A DNA stretch of 64,000 nucleotides from Amycolatopsis pretoriensis (GCF_900107925.1 NZ_FNUJ01000001.1:1302001-1366000); one strand, 5' to 3'. Counted from the first letter of the stretch, positions 46,901 through 56,349 are shown. Notes: generated by a model not told the origin, from the letters alone. Numbers and translations are program-made.

Positions 46901-47539
46901 GGCCAGCGCCGCGCCGACCTCGGTGCCGAGCAGCATCGTGCCGGTCGTTTCGACGGTGATCGAAGCGAGGATCGGCACCTGGCGGCCCTCGGCGGCCATC
47001 GCCCGCTTCGCGCCGATGATCGACGCCTTCGTCTGGAGGATGTCCTGGGTGGTCTCGACGATCACCGCGTCGACGCCGCCGGCCAGCAGGCCGCGGACCT
47101 CTTCGCAGTAGGCGTCACGCAGCGTGGTGAACGGCGCGTGACCGAGCGTCGGCAGCTTGGTGCCCGGGCCGGCCGAGCCGAGGACGAACCGCGGGCGGTC
47201 CGGCGTCGCGAACTCGTCGGCGGTCTCGCGGGCCAGCCGCGCGCCGGCTTCGGCGAGCTCGAAGATCCGCTCGGTGATGTCGTATTCGGCGAAGTTGGCG
47301 AAATTGGCCCCGAAAGTGTTCGTTTCGACGGCGTCGGCGCCTGCCTCGAGGTAGCCCCGGTGCACCGAGCGGACCACGTCCGGCCGGGTGACGTTGAGGA
47401 TCTCGTTGCAGCCTTCGAGGCCGGCGAAGTCGGCCAGGCTGAGGTCGTGGGCCTGCAGCGCGGTGCCCATGGCGCCGTCGGCCACCAGAACGCGCGAGCG
47501 CAGGGCTTCGAGGAAGGGCGACGACAGGCGGTCGGACAT
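43985..47539 (-). CDS. metH: Cobalamin-dependent methionine synthase
   Basis: An 1184-residue methionine synthase with all four modules: homocysteine-binding barrel (about 10-320, zinc ligand motif VGGCCGTT), folate barrel (about 345-620), cobalamin domain (about 640-880; DVHDIGKN supplies the His that binds cobalt) and the SAM-dependent reactivation domain (about 900-1184). It transfers the methyl group of methyltetrahydrofolate to homocysteine. ATG 47539; TACCCT (47552-47547, reverse strand) lies 7 nt upstream, so the mRNA is likely leaderless. The gap to the divergent PAC2 gene is only 38 nt, leaving no room for a cobalamin riboswitch. Confidence 0.97.
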   Translation of the reverse strand: MSDRLSSPFLEALRSRVLVADGAMGTALQAHDLSLADFAGLEGCNEILNVTRPDVVRSVHRGYLEAGADAVETNTFGANFANFAEYDITERIFELAEAGARLARETADEFATPDRPRFVLGSAGPGTKLPTLGHAPFTTLRDAYCEEVRGLLAGGVDAVIVETTQDILQTKASIIGAKRAMAAEGRQVPILASITVETTGTMLLGTEVGAALAALEPLGIDVIGLNCATGPAEMSEHLRQLAKHARVPLSVMPNAGLPELGPNGAVYPLGPEALVEALTGFVREFGVGLVGGCCGTTDEHIRQLAAAVADTAPVPRRPRPEPGVASLYQAVPFKQDASVLMIGERTNANGSKAFRTAMLEGRWDDCVEIAREQTRDGAHLLDLCVDYVGRDGTADMAELAGRLATASTLPIMLDSTEVPVLRAGLQRLGGRCAVNSVNYEDGDGPESRFTQVMDLVSEYGAAVVALTIDEEGQARTATKKADIATRLIEDITGKWGLHTADVIIDALTFTIATGQEESRRDGIETIEAIREIKRRHPDVQTTLGLSNISFGLNPAARQVLNSVFLHECVQAGLDTAIVHASKILPMARIPDDQRAVALDLVYDRRREGYDPLQELMALFEGVSAASSKASRAEELAALPLFERLERRIVDGERNGLTGDLDAALEQRPALQIINDTLLSGMKTVGELFGSGQMQLPFVLQSAEVMKAAVAHLEPHMEKDDDSGKGRIVLATVRGDVHDIGKNLVDIILSNNGYEVVNLGIKQPITTILDAAEEHGADAIGMSGLLVKSTVIMKENLQEMNSRGVSARWPVLLGGAALTRSYVENDLTELYFGDVRYARDAFEGLRLMDAIMAAKRGESPLVDADAEQKRLERKERRERSLRIAEARKARKAEEEALEGPPAARSDVATDVPLPAPPFWGSRVVKGVALADYAAMLDERATFMGQWGLKGARGGAGPTYDELVESEGRPRLRYWLDRLTADGVLTHAAVVYGYFPCVAEGDDLVVLTEPEPDAPERLRFTFPRQRRDRRLCLADFYRPRESGEVDVVPFTVVTMGQPIADYANELFAADAYRDYLEVHGLGVQLTEALAEYWHCRIRGELTFPGGVAVASEDPDDVEEFFKLGYRGARFSLGYGACPDLEDRAKIVALLEPGRIGVKLSEEYQLHPEQSTDAIVCHHPEAKYFNT

Positions 47540-47577
47540 GCTGAACAGGGTAAGGCCGGTGGTCGTAGGCTGGTCCG

Positions 47578-48483
47578 GTGAGTGAGCCCGTCGACGAGAC
47601 CCCGCGGCCGCCCGGCGACCGCCCCGAACCCACCCGTCCGCTGATGGTCGTCGCCTTCGAAGGCTGGAACGACGCCGGCGACGCGGCCAGCCGCGCGGTG
47701 GAGCACCTGCAGCTGAACTGGGACGCCACGCCCCTGGCCGAACTGGAGCCCGACGACTACTACGACTTCCAGGTCAGCCGCCCGACCGTCCGGATGGTGG
47801 ACGGCGTCACTCGACGGGTGGACTGGCCGACGACAACGCTGTCGGTGTGCCGCCCCGACGGGTTCGACCGCGACGTGGTCCTCGTGCAGGGTCCCGAGCC
47901 GAACATGCGCTGGCGCGCCTTCTGCGCCGAGCTGCTGGAGCACATCAAGCAGCTCGACGTCGCGACCGTGGTGACGCTGGGCGCGCTGCTCGCCGACACC
48001 GCGCACACGCGGCCGGTCCCGGTCACCGGGACGGCCTACGACAAGGACACCGCGTCGCTCTACGGGCTCGACCTGAACAACTACCAGGGCCCGAGCGGCA
48101 TCGTCGGGATCCTGCAGGACTACTGCGTGCAGGCGGGCATCCCGGCCGTGTCGATCTGGGCCGCGGTGCCGCACTACGTGTCGCACCCGCCGTCCCCGAA
48201 GGCGACGCTGGCGCTGCTGCACAAGCTGGAGGACATCCTCGACGTCGAAATCCCGCTGGGCGCGCTGCCGGAGCAGTCCGAGGAGTGGCAGCGCACGGTC
48301 AGCGAGATGGCCGACGAGGACGAGGAGATCAGCGAGTACGTCCGCAGCCTCGAGGAGCGCGGCGACGCGCAGATCGAGGTCGCCGAGCAGGACGTCAGCG
48401 GGGACAAGATCGCCGCCGAGTTCGAGCGCTACCTGCGCCGCCGCGGCCGAGGCGGCGGACAGGAAGGCTTCGGCCTGCGCTGA
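47578..48483 (+). CDS. PAC2 family protein
   Basis: A 301-residue member of the PAC2 family, related to archaeal and eukaryotic proteasome assembly chaperones and conserved in actinobacteria (Rv2125). The N-terminal region LMVVAFEGWNDAGDAA (about 22-37) and VVTLGALLADTAHTRPVPVT (about 131-150) are family hallmarks. The acidic C-terminal helix (about 240-290) is typical of actinobacterial members. Bacterial PAC2 proteins have not been shown to assemble proteasomes, but linkage to the Pup-proteasome block is notable. GTG 47578; TAGGCT (47566-47571) lies 6 nt before it, predicting a leaderless mRNA. Confidence 0.9.
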   Translation: MSEPVDETPRPPGDRPEPTRPLMVVAFEGWNDAGDAASRAVEHLQLNWDATPLAELEPDDYYDFQVSRPTVRMVDGVTRRVDWPTTTLSVCRPDGFDRDVVLVQGPEPNMRWRAFCAELLEHIKQLDVATVVTLGALLADTAHTRPVPVTGTAYDKDTASLYGLDLNNYQGPSGIVGILQDYCVQAGIPAVSIWAAVPHYVSHPPSPKATLALLHKLEDILDVEIPLGALPEQSEEWQRTVSEMADEDEEISEYVRSLEERGDAQIEVAEQDVSGDKIAAEFERYLRRRGRGGGQEGFGLR

Positions 48484-48486
48484 GCG

Positions 48487-49389
48487 CTAGTTCAGCCAGT
48501 TGGTGGCGAACGCCCGCGCGGGGTTCGCCACCAGCACGGCCGTGACGACGTCGCCGCCGAGCAGTTTCGCCAGCCGCGGCGCCAGCGTCGTGAGCAGGTA
48601 CGACGCTCCCGGCTGGTGCCGGGCCGCCGCGGTCGTCGTGTCGCCGCCCAGCAGGATCCGGCCGCCGTGCCCGGCTTCGACGAGTGCTTCGAGGCCGTCG
48701 AACAGCCGCGAGTCGGTGGCGTGGTTGGCCCGCGACGGGCCGTCGAACCCGAGGAAGACGCCGGTCCCGGCGATCTCCCGCTGCAGCCGCGGGTCCGGGT
48801 TCCGGTTGAGGTGCCCGAGAATCACCTTTTCCGGTGAAACGTTCAGCGTGCCGCACAGCAGTTCGACCGTCTCCAGGGCCGCGGTGCCGAGTTCGAGGTG
48901 CACGGCGATCGGCGCGCCGGTCTCCTGGTGGGCGACCGCGGCGGCGGTCATCGTCAGCCGGGCGTGGGCGTCGATCGTGTGGAACGCGCCGGCCACCTTG
49001 ATCAGCCCGGCGCGCGGGGTGGTACCCCCGGTCAGGTCTTCGACGAAGACAGCGACCAGTCCGTCGACGAACTGGCTCAGCGCGGCGGGCGCGTAGTGCT
49101 CGGCGCGGTGCAGGCCGGTGGCACCGACGAGGTGCACGCCCGTCTCCCGCGAGAGCCGGGCGAGGTCTGGCATCCGGCGGCCGAGCCCGTGCGGCGTCCA
49201 CTGGACGAGGGCCGCGCCGCCCGCCGCCTTGAAGTGGAGCAGTTGCTCCATGGCGGCTTCCGGGTCGTCGAGTTCCTGTCCGGGCAACAGTCTCGAGGCG
49301 AAGAAGAGGTGGTCGTGCGCGTTCGTCGCACCGAGTCCGGCCGGATCGATGTCGCCCAGCACCGTGCGGACCTTGGGTTCCCCAGTCAC
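48487..49389 (-). CDS. Phosphotriesterase-family metal hydrolase
   Basis: A 300-residue amidohydrolase-fold protein of the phosphotriesterase/PTE-related lactonase group. Metal ligands can be seen: HDH near residue 25, the likely carboxylated Lys in GLIKVAG, His in IAVHLELG and VILGHLNRN, and Asp in LLGGDTTT. It should hydrolyse lactones or organic phosphate esters. GTG 49389 is the start: TACAAT (49402-49397, reverse strand) lies 7 nt upstream and no RBS is present, so the mRNA is leaderless. The -10 overlaps a dyad shared with the divergent CGNR gene. Confidence 0.87.
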   Translation of the reverse strand: MTGEPKVRTVLGDIDPAGLGATNAHDHLFFASRLLPGQELDDPEAAMEQLLHFKAAGGAALVQWTPHGLGRRMPDLARLSRETGVHLVGATGLHRAEHYAPAALSQFVDGLVAVFVEDLTGGTTPRAGLIKVAGAFHTIDAHARLTMTAAAVAHQETGAPIAVHLELGTAALETVELLCGTLNVSPEKVILGHLNRNPDPRLQREIAGTGVFLGFDGPSRANHATDSRLFDGLEALVEAGHGGRILLGGDTTTAAARHQPGASYLLTTLAPRLAKLLGGDVVTAVLVANPARAFATNWLN

Positions 49390-49399
49390 GACGGCGATT

Positions 49400-49418
49400 G
49401 TAACGCCTGAGCCGTTAC
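49400..49418. promoter_or_regulatory. Dyad between divergent leaderless promoters
   Basis: GTAACG (49400-49405) and CGTTAC (49413-49418) are inverted around 7 nt. They overlap both -10 hexamers: TACAAT for the hydrolase gene (49402-49397) and TACGAT for the CGNR gene (49416-49421). A protein bound here would cover both promoters at once; the CGNR protein is the obvious candidate. Confidence 0.7.
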
Positions 49419-49427
49419 GATGGCGAG

Positions 49428-49973
49428 GTGTCCGAAGACTTCCGCCTCGACATGGGCGCACCCTGGCTGAACCTGCTGGCCACCCGCGGCCGCCACTTCG
49501 GCACTCAGCCGATCGAGCGCCTGCCGAGCGCGGACCGGCTGCGGGAGTGGCTCGCGCTCTCCGAACTGACCCCGCTCGCCCCGGTCACGGACGCCGACCT
49601 CGACCGGGCCCGCGAACTCCGCGAGGCGCTGCGGCCCCTGGCGCTGGGCGCAGTCGACGACCTCGCGCCGTCGGCGGAGCAGGTTCGAGCCCTGGCGGAG
49701 GTGCTCGCTCCGGAGCCGGTGCACCTCGCGGCCCTCGACCGGCTGCACCGGAGCGCCCCGCCGACCGCCGCGGCCGCCTTCGCCCGGCTGGCGCACCAGG
49801 CCGCGGACTGGCTCACCGGACCGCTGCGGCACGACCTGCGCGCGTGCCCGGAGCAGGACTGCCGCGGCGTGTTCGCCGACCCGGGCGGCCGGCGGCGCTG
49901 GTGTCCGTCGCCGGCGTGCGCCAGCCGAGGCCGGGTGCGCGCACTCAGGGAACGGCGACGCGGGGAGTCATGA
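49428..49973 (+). CDS. CGNR zinc-finger (ABATE domain) regulator-like protein
   Basis: A 181-residue protein with an N-terminal ABATE domain (about 1-130, proposed to bind a small ligand) and a C-terminal CGNR-type zinc finger (about 138-178; RACPEQDCRGVFAD and WCPSPACASRGR). The usual CGNR tetrapeptide reads CASRGR here, a common variant; four cysteines are kept. Such proteins are thought to be transcription regulators. GTG 49428 has TACGAT 6 nt upstream and no RBS, so the mRNA is leaderless. The divergent hydrolase gene is the likely target. Confidence 0.87.
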   Translation: MSEDFRLDMGAPWLNLLATRGRHFGTQPIERLPSADRLREWLALSELTPLAPVTDADLDRARELREALRPLALGAVDDLAPSAEQVRALAEVLAPEPVHLAALDRLHRSAPPTAAAAFARLAHQAADWLTGPLRHDLRACPEQDCRGVFADPGGRRRWCPSPACASRGRVRALRERRRGES

Positions 49974-49984
49974 CGGCCGCGGAC

Positions 49985-50818
49985 TCACGACGGCCACAGG
50001 ATCCGCCGCATCGCCACCGCGCCGCGCGCCCGTTTCCGCCACTCACGCGGGTAGCCCAGCGAAACCTCCTCGAAGCGCACCCCGTCCGCCTCCGTCGTGC
50101 GCGGGATGTGCAGGTGGCCGTACACCGCGATCTCCGCGCGGTAGCGCACGTGCCAGTCCTCGGTCTTCGTCGTGCCGCACCACAGCGCGAACTCCGGCCA
50201 GTACAGCGGGGCCGTCGGGTGGCGGTGCAGCGGCCAGTGCGACATCAGGATGGTGCCGTGGGCGGCCGGGATCGCGTCGAGGCGCTCGGTGCTGATCTTG
50301 AGCCGGTCCTCGCACCAGGCCTGGCGGCTCGGGTACGGGTCCGGGTGCAGGAAGTACTCGTCGGTGCAGACCACGCCGGCGGCCCGGGCCTGGGTGAGGG
50401 CTTCCTCCAGGGACTTGCCCTCGGCCTCCGGAGTCCGCCAGCTGTAGTCGTAGAGCAGGAACAGCGGCGCGATGGTCAGCGGCCGCGCGCCGTGGCGCCA
50501 GACCGGGTAGTCGTCCTCCGGCGTCAGGACGCCGAGCTTGCGGCACTCCTCGACGAGGTACTCGTAGCGGGCCTGTCCGCGCAGCTGGCACGGGTCGCCG
50601 TTCGTCGTCCACAGTTCGTGGTTGCCCGGCACCCAGACGACCTTCGCGAACCGCTCGCTCAGGGTCTTCAAGGTCCCGATGGTGGCTTCGGCCCGCTCGG
50701 CGACGTCCCCGGCCACGAGCAGCCAGTCTTCGGGCGTCTCCGGGACGACCGAGTCGAGGATCGGGCCGTTGCCCTCGTGGGTCACGTGGAGGTCGCTGGT
50801 CGCGAAGAGGTGCGGCAC
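49985..50818 (-). CDS. Calcineurin-like metallophosphoesterase
   Basis: A 277-residue phosphoesterase with the dinuclear metal motifs in order: ATSDLHVTH (near residue 6-14), LLVAGDVAER, VPGNHELW, SHWPLH and YGHLHIPRT. It hydrolyses phosphate esters; substrate unknown. GTG 50818; TACGGT (50830-50825, reverse strand) lies 6 nt upstream and GGAGGGG sits between them, so both leaderless and RBS-led translation are possible. Its first 37 nt overlap the 3' end of the MFS gene in another frame. Confidence 0.9.
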   Translation of the reverse strand: MPHLFATSDLHVTHEGNGPILDSVVPETPEDWLLVAGDVAERAEATIGTLKTLSERFAKVVWVPGNHELWTTNGDPCQLRGQARYEYLVEECRKLGVLTPEDDYPVWRHGARPLTIAPLFLLYDYSWRTPEAEGKSLEEALTQARAAGVVCTDEYFLHPDPYPSRQAWCEDRLKISTERLDAIPAAHGTILMSHWPLHRHPTAPLYWPEFALWCGTTKTEDWHVRYRAEIAVYGHLHIPRTTEADGVRFEEVSLGYPREWRKRARGAVAMRRILWPS

Positions 50819-52056
50819 CCCTCCACCGTAACCACCGCGGTGGCGGGTTCTTCGCGAAACCTGCGGATTACGGGTGGTTTCCGCGCCAGCACGATGATCG
50901 CCGCCAGCACGTAGACCCCCGCCTGGACGTTCAGCAGCACCGCCAGCCCGGTCGTCGCGACCAGCGCCCCGGCCAGCAGCGCCCCGGCGGTCGTGCCCAG
51001 CGCGATCGCCGCGAACGCCGTGCTCAGGACCCGTCCGGCCCGCTCGGGCGCGACCGCGCTCTGGATCTCCGAGAGCACGCCCGCCCCGACGGCCACCCCC
51101 GGCGCGCCGACCACGACGAACAGCCCGACGTACACCCCTAGCGCCGTCGTGACGGCGGCCAGGTTCCAGATGACGGCCGACAGCAGGCCCAGCGCGAGCG
51201 CGCCCCAGCCGAGCAGCGCCGCCGGCGCCACCCGCCGGGCCACCGTGGCCAGCGCGAACCCGGCGGCCAGTCCCCCGATCGCCTGCACGCCCCGCAGCAG
51301 GCCCGCGTCGGCTTCGCTGCCGCCCAGCACGTCGAGGACGTACACGACGAACAGCACCAGGAACATCCCCTGCGCCAGCGACGTGACCACCAGCGCGAGC
51401 CCCGTGCGCCGCAGGCGGTGGTTGCGCGTGAGCTCGCGCAGGCCGTCCAGCCAGGCCCGCACCACCGGTTCGGGCGCGGCGGCCGGCGCGGGCGCGCTCA
51501 CCCGGCGGAACGGCTTGGCCAGCAACGCCGCCGCCACCGCCAACACCGCCAGGTAGCCGGTCATGACGTGCGAGAGTCCGCCGGACCCGAGCAGCGCGCC
51601 ACCCGCCCAGCCGCCCGCCAGCCGCGCGACGCTGCCGTTCACGCTCATCAGGCCGTTCGCGCCGGTGACCTCCTCGACGCCGACCAATTCCGGCACCAGC
51701 GCGTTGCGCGCCGGCTCGAACACCGAGGCCAACGCCGCCTGCGCCGCCATCACCGCGTACACGACGGTCACGCTCGGCGACGCGAGCAGCGGCACCGCGA
51801 CCACAGCCAGTCCGCAGCAGACGCCGAACAGCACCGCCCGGCGGTTCCACCGGTCGGCCACGACGCCGGCGACCGGGCTCAGCAGCACCGCGGGCAGCAG
51901 GCCGAGCACGATGCTCAACGCCGTCGTCGCCGCGGAGCCGGTGCGCTGGAACACGTACACCGGCAACGCCACCTGCAGCATCCACTCGGCCGTCTCGCCG
52001 AAGAACGCGGCCACCCACAGCCGCGCGAACGCGGGGACCCCCAGCAGCTGCTTCAT
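50782..52056 (-). CDS. MFS transporter, drug-efflux type
   Basis: A 424-residue major facilitator with twelve predicted transmembrane helices in two halves around a loop near residue 190-205. The motif A-like sequence GVVADRWNRRAVL (about 67-79) is present. The layout is that of the MFS_3/enterobactin-exporter-like group of actinobacterial efflux proteins. GGAGGA directly precedes the ATG at 52056, which overlaps the ArsR stop by 4 nt (ATGA), so repressor and pump are cotranslated. Substrate unknown. Confidence 0.88.
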   Translation of the reverse strand: MKQLLGVPAFARLWVAAFFGETAEWMLQVALPVYVFQRTGSAATTALSIVLGLLPAVLLSPVAGVVADRWNRRAVLFGVCCGLAVVAVPLLASPSVTVVYAVMAAQAALASVFEPARNALVPELVGVEEVTGANGLMSVNGSVARLAGGWAGGALLGSGGLSHVMTGYLAVLAVAAALLAKPFRRVSAPAPAAAPEPVVRAWLDGLRELTRNHRLRRTGLALVVTSLAQGMFLVLFVVYVLDVLGGSEADAGLLRGVQAIGGLAAGFALATVARRVAPAALLGWGALALGLLSAVIWNLAAVTTALGVYVGLFVVVGAPGVAVGAGVLSEIQSAVAPERAGRVLSTAFAAIALGTTAGALLAGALVATTGLAVLLNVQAGVYVLAAIIVLARKPPVIRRFREEPATAVVTVEGCRTSSRPATST

Positions 52057-52640
52057 TCCTCCGCCTTCCCCGAGTGGTCGATGCGCGGGAACGCCCGCAG
52101 GCCGACGTGCACCGACCGGGCGTCGGCCGGCGCGTCGGTCCGGATGGCGCCGACGTAGGGCCGGACCAGGGCGTCGATCGCGTCGGTCAGCCGGGTCAGC
52201 TCCTCCGGCGTGACGCGCAGCGCGTAGGTGATCAGCCCGGCCGCCCCGCGCCACTCGGGGTCGAGGTCGTCGAGCGAGTCCAGGTACCGCTGGGTCAGCT
52301 CCTGCTCGTGCCCCAGGGTCGCGCCCACCATGCCCAGCTGGGCCGCGCGGTGCGCGGGGTCGTCGGCCAGCTCCCCCATCTCCAGCCCGACCTGCCGGGC
52401 GCGCCACGGCCGTTCCCGGCCGTCTTCGGCGTCCGCCCGCTCGACCAGGCCGTACTGGGCGAGCTGCCGCAGGTGCCAGCTGCAGTTGGACGCGGTCGAG
52501 CCGACCGCCTCCGCGCACTCGCTCGCGGTGCGCGGGCCGACGGCGGTGAGGTGGTTCAGCAGGGCCGAGCGCAGCGGGTGCGACAGGGCGCGCAGCAGCT
52601 CGACGTCCTCGATCCGCTTGCGCGGCGGCAGCTCGGCCAT
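52053..52640 (-). CDS. ArsR-type helix-turn-helix regulator
   Basis: A 195-residue regulator: winged HTH of the HTH_20/ArsR kind (about 8-85, LRALSHPLRSALLNHLTAVG and SECAEAVGSTASNCSWHLRQ) and an uncharacterised C-terminal helical region (about 95-195). It heads an operon with an MFS pump, the common repressor-pump arrangement. A dyad TGAAAGAG-N14-CTCTTTCA at 52655-52684 lies 15 nt before the ATG at 52640 and is the likely autoregulatory operator. Confidence 0.88.
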   Translation of the reverse strand: MAELPPRKRIEDVELLRALSHPLRSALLNHLTAVGPRTASECAEAVGSTASNCSWHLRQLAQYGLVERADAEDGRERPWRARQVGLEMGELADDPAHRAAQLGMVGATLGHEQELTQRYLDSLDDLDPEWRGAAGLITYALRVTPEELTRLTDAIDALVRPYVGAIRTDAPADARSVHVGLRAFPRIDHSGKAEE

Positions 52641-52654
52641 CGGCCATCCCTATC

Positions 52655-52684
52655 TGAAAGAGTTATTTCGAAAGTGCTCTTTCA
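52655..52684. promoter_or_regulatory. Dyad upstream of arsR-MFS operon
   Basis: TGAAAGAG (52655-52662) and CTCTTTCA (52677-52684) are perfect inverted 8-mers separated by 14 nt, in the most AT-rich stretch of the area. It lies where the operon promoter must be, so repression by the ArsR-type protein is likely. Confidence 0.65.
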
Positions 52685-52734
52685 TACTTGGTCCCGCCTG
52701 CGGCTTTGTCAAGCGGCTCCGCTATCGTTCGCGG

Positions 52735-52762
52735 GGCAGTGACTGCGCAAGGCAGTGACTGC
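52735..52762. promoter_or_regulatory. Direct 12-bp repeat at the marR start
   Basis: GGCAGTGACTGC occurs at 52735-52746 and again at 52751-52762; each copy is itself nearly palindromic (GCAGTGACTGC). The second copy covers the GTG start of the marR-like gene. Spacing of 16 nt between copies fits two dimers on one face or a shifted frame of one; a self-binding site for the MarR protein is likely. Confidence 0.6.
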
Positions 52763-53264
52763 CCGATCACCCGACCTTGGATGGACGTTGCCCGACCAGC
52801 GCGAACTCGCCACCGCCGCCGCCCTCGCCCTCCCCCGGTTCGTGGGCTCGACCGCGCTCTTCCACGCCGCGGTCGCCGAGCGGATGGCCGTCACCCCCAC
52901 CGAGCTGCACTGCCTGCACCTGCTCCACGGCGGCGTCAGCGACTCCCCGACCGAGCTGGCGCGGCTGCTGGGGATGTCCACCGGCGCCTTCACGCGGCTG
53001 CTCGACCGGATGGAGCAGCACCGGCTCGCCGAGCGCGCCCCGGATCCGGCGGACCGGCGCCGGCTCGTCGTCCGGCCGCTGCCCGACCGGATGGCCGAGC
53101 TCGCCGAGCTGTACGCACCCATGGCCCGGTTCGTCGGCGAGCGGCTCGCGCGCCTGGACCGGCGTCAGCTGTCGGCGCTCGTCGGCTTCCTCACCGACGG
53201 CACCGCGGCGGCCGAGCGGGCCGCGGGGGACCTGCCGGATGTGACCCAGGCCATAACCAGTTGA
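52755..53264 (+). CDS. MarR family transcriptional regulator
   Basis: A 169-residue winged-HTH regulator: dimerisation helices at both ends, HTH at about 45-85 (TPTELARLLGMSTGAFTRLL includes the recognition helix), wing with RAPDPADRRRLVVRPL (about 93-108). GTG 52755 lies inside a repeat that may be its operator. The end of the gene carries the probable -35 (TTGACT) of the ABC-F promoter, so this regulator may control the resistance gene that follows by 158 nt. Confidence 0.88.
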   Translation: MTARSPDLGWTLPDQRELATAAALALPRFVGSTALFHAAVAERMAVTPTELHCLHLLHGGVSDSPTELARLLGMSTGAFTRLLDRMEQHRLAERAPDPADRRRLVVRPLPDRMAELAELYAPMARFVGERLARLDRRQLSALVGFLTDGTAAAERAAGDLPDVTQAITS

Positions 53265-53312
53265 CTAACTCTACTGATGTTGCGTTAACCTAGCTCCACT
53301 ATGAAGAACTGA
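53261..53312 (+). promoter_or_regulatory. ABC-F promoter and 3-codon leader ORF
   Basis: TTGACT (53261-53266) and TAACCT (53286-53291) form a promoter with a 19-nt spacer; the -35 overlaps the marR stop. Nine nt after the -10 comes ATG-AAG-AAC-TGA (53301-53312, peptide MKN), followed by about 110 nt before the ABC-F start. ATCCCGC (53322-53328) can pair with GCGGGAT (53381-53387), and a CCGGGCCCGG palindrome lies close to the ABC-F start. This is the layout of antibiotic-sensing attenuators; 53313-53422 contains no other gene. Confidence 0.6.
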
Positions 53313-53422
53313 ACCGCGCCCATCCCGCTTCCGAGGCGACACCCGGTCGAGCCTGACGCTCCCGCGTGCCACGACGCCCGGCGGGATTTCCGCTTCTTCT
53401 CATCCGGGCCCGGTGATGCGCA

Positions 53423-55048
<1,626 letters not shown>

Positions 55049-55054
<6 letters not shown>

Positions 55055-55064
55055 GCCGTTATAC
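55049..55064. promoter_or_regulatory. GTATAGGTCGTTATAC dyad, variant site 4
   Basis: GTGTAGGCCGTTATAC, two differences from the other three copies, overlapping the ABC-F stop codon (TAG within it). Unlike the others it lies between convergent genes, so it may be a degenerate or chance copy. Confidence 0.45.
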
Positions 55065-55070
55065 ACCAGT

Positions 55071-55106
55071 CAAGGGCGGAGCTTTCACGTGAAAGCTCCG
55101 CCCTTG
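55071..55106. terminator. Bidirectional terminator between ABC-F gene and mshC
   Basis: A perfect palindrome of two 18-bp arms without a spacer (55071-55088 and 55089-55106). It lies 16 nt after the ABC-F stop and 4 nt before the mshC stop on the other strand, so it serves both convergent genes. Confidence 0.85.
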
Positions 55107-55110
55107 GTCG

Positions 55111-56349
55111 TCAGAGGGTGATGCCGAGGAGGGCGTCGACGGCGATGCGGATCAGGCCGGGCGCGGTCGCGTCCGTGCCGTCGCGGCGCAGGGCCTCGTT
55201 CGCCCACGCGTCGATCGCCGCCAGGGCTTTCGGCGTGTCCAGGTCGTCGGACAGGTGGTCGCGGAGCCGGGTGATCGTGTCCTCGGCGGACGGGCCGGCC
55301 GGCAGGGCGACGGCCTCGCGCCAGCGTGCCAGCCGCGTTTCGGCGTCGGCGAGAAGCGAGGCGGTCCACGGGCGGTCTTCCCGGTAGTGACCGGCGAACA
55401 GCGCGAGCCGGATCGCGCCCGGGTCGACCTGGTCGGCCCGCAGCCGCGAGACGAACACCAGGTTCCCGCGCGACTTCGACATCTTCTCGCCGTCGAGGCC
55501 GATCATCCCGGCGTGCACGTAGTGGCGGGCGAACGGCCCGTCCTTGGCGACGGCTTCCGCGTGCGCCGCGCTGTACTCGTGGTGCGGGAAGATCAGGTCC
55601 GAACCACCGCCCTGGAGGTCGAACCCGAGCCCGAGGCGGTTGACCGCGATCGCGCTGCACTCGATGTGCCAGCCCGGCCGGCCCGGGCCGAGCTCGGACT
55701 CCCACGACGGCTCGCCGTCGCGGGCCACTCGCCACAGCAGCGCGTCCAGCGGGTGGCGCTTGCCGGCGCGGTCGGGGTCGCCGCCGCGTTCGGCGAAGAA
55801 CTTCCGCATGGTGGGCTCGTCGTAGTTCGACTCGTAGCCGAACTTGCCGGTCGCCGAGTGGTCGAAGTAGACGTCCGGGAACTCTGGGTCGTCGGCGCGG
55901 TAGGCGGCGCCGTTCGCCAGGAGCTTCGCGATGACCTCGACGATCTCCGGGATGCTCTCCACGGCGCCGACGAACTGCTTCGGCGGAAGCACGCGCAGGG
56001 CGGTCATGTCCTCGCGGAACAGCGCCGTCTCGCGCATGCCGAGCACGACCCAGTCGTCCTGGTCGCGCTCGGCGCGCTCGAGCAGCGGCTCGTCGATGTC
56101 GGTGACGTTCTGCACGTAGTGGACGTCGTGCCCGTTGTCCCGCCACACGCGGTTCACCAGGTCGAAGGCCAGGTACGTCGCGGCGTGGCCCAGATGCGTC
56201 GCGTCGTAGGGCGTGATGCCGCAGACGTACATCCGGGCCGTGGCGCCGGGCGCGGTCGGGCGGATCTGCCCGGTGGCCGTGTCGTGGAGCCGCAGCGGGC
56301 GGGGGGTGCCGGGGATGCGGGGCACGTCGACCGATGACCAAGTCTGCAT
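55111..56349 (-). CDS. mshC: Mycothiol synthesis ligase MshC
   Basis: A 412-residue relative of cysteinyl-tRNA synthetase that joins cysteine to glucosaminyl-inositol, the third committed step of mycothiol synthesis. The start [14 protein letters not shown] is typical of MshC rather than CysS. HIGH-type THLGHA (about 55-60) and KMSKS in [10 protein letters not shown] are intact, and the zinc ligands lie in YVCGITPYD and [12 protein letters not shown] 56349; TACAGT (56362-56357, reverse strand) lies 7 nt before it, predicting a leaderless mRNA. M. tuberculosis has it at Rv2130c, next to the metH-PAC2 region, as here. Confidence 0.95.
   Translation of the reverse strand: MQTWSSVDVPRIPGTPRPLRLHDTATGQIRPTAPGATARMYVCGITPYDATHLGHAATYLAFDLVNRVWRDNGHDVHYVQNVTDIDEPLLERAERDQDDWVVLGMRETALFREDMTALRVLPPKQFVGAVESIPEIVEVIAKLLANGAAYRADDPEFPDVYFDHSATGKFGYESNYDEPTMRKFFAERGGDPDRAGKRHPLDALLWRVARDGEPSWESELGPGRPGWHIECSAIAVNRLGLGFDLQGGGSDLIFPHHEYSAAHAEAVAKDGPFARHYVHAGMIGLDGEKMSKSRGNLVFVSRLRADQVDPGAIRLALFAGHYREDRPWTASLLADAETRLARWREAVALPAGPSAEDTITRLRDHLSDDLDTPKALAAIDAWANEALRRDGTDATAPGLIRIAVDALLGITL

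Noticed and set aside
47540-47577. Cobalamin riboswitch upstream of metH
   Set aside because: Only 38 nt lie between metH and the divergent PAC2 gene, and metH appears leaderless. A B12 riboswitch needs about 200 nt.
44264-47581. An 1105-codon open frame opposite metH
   Set aside because: Same reason: the minus-strand methionine synthase is complete and conserved, and the plus-strand translation has no protein-like features.
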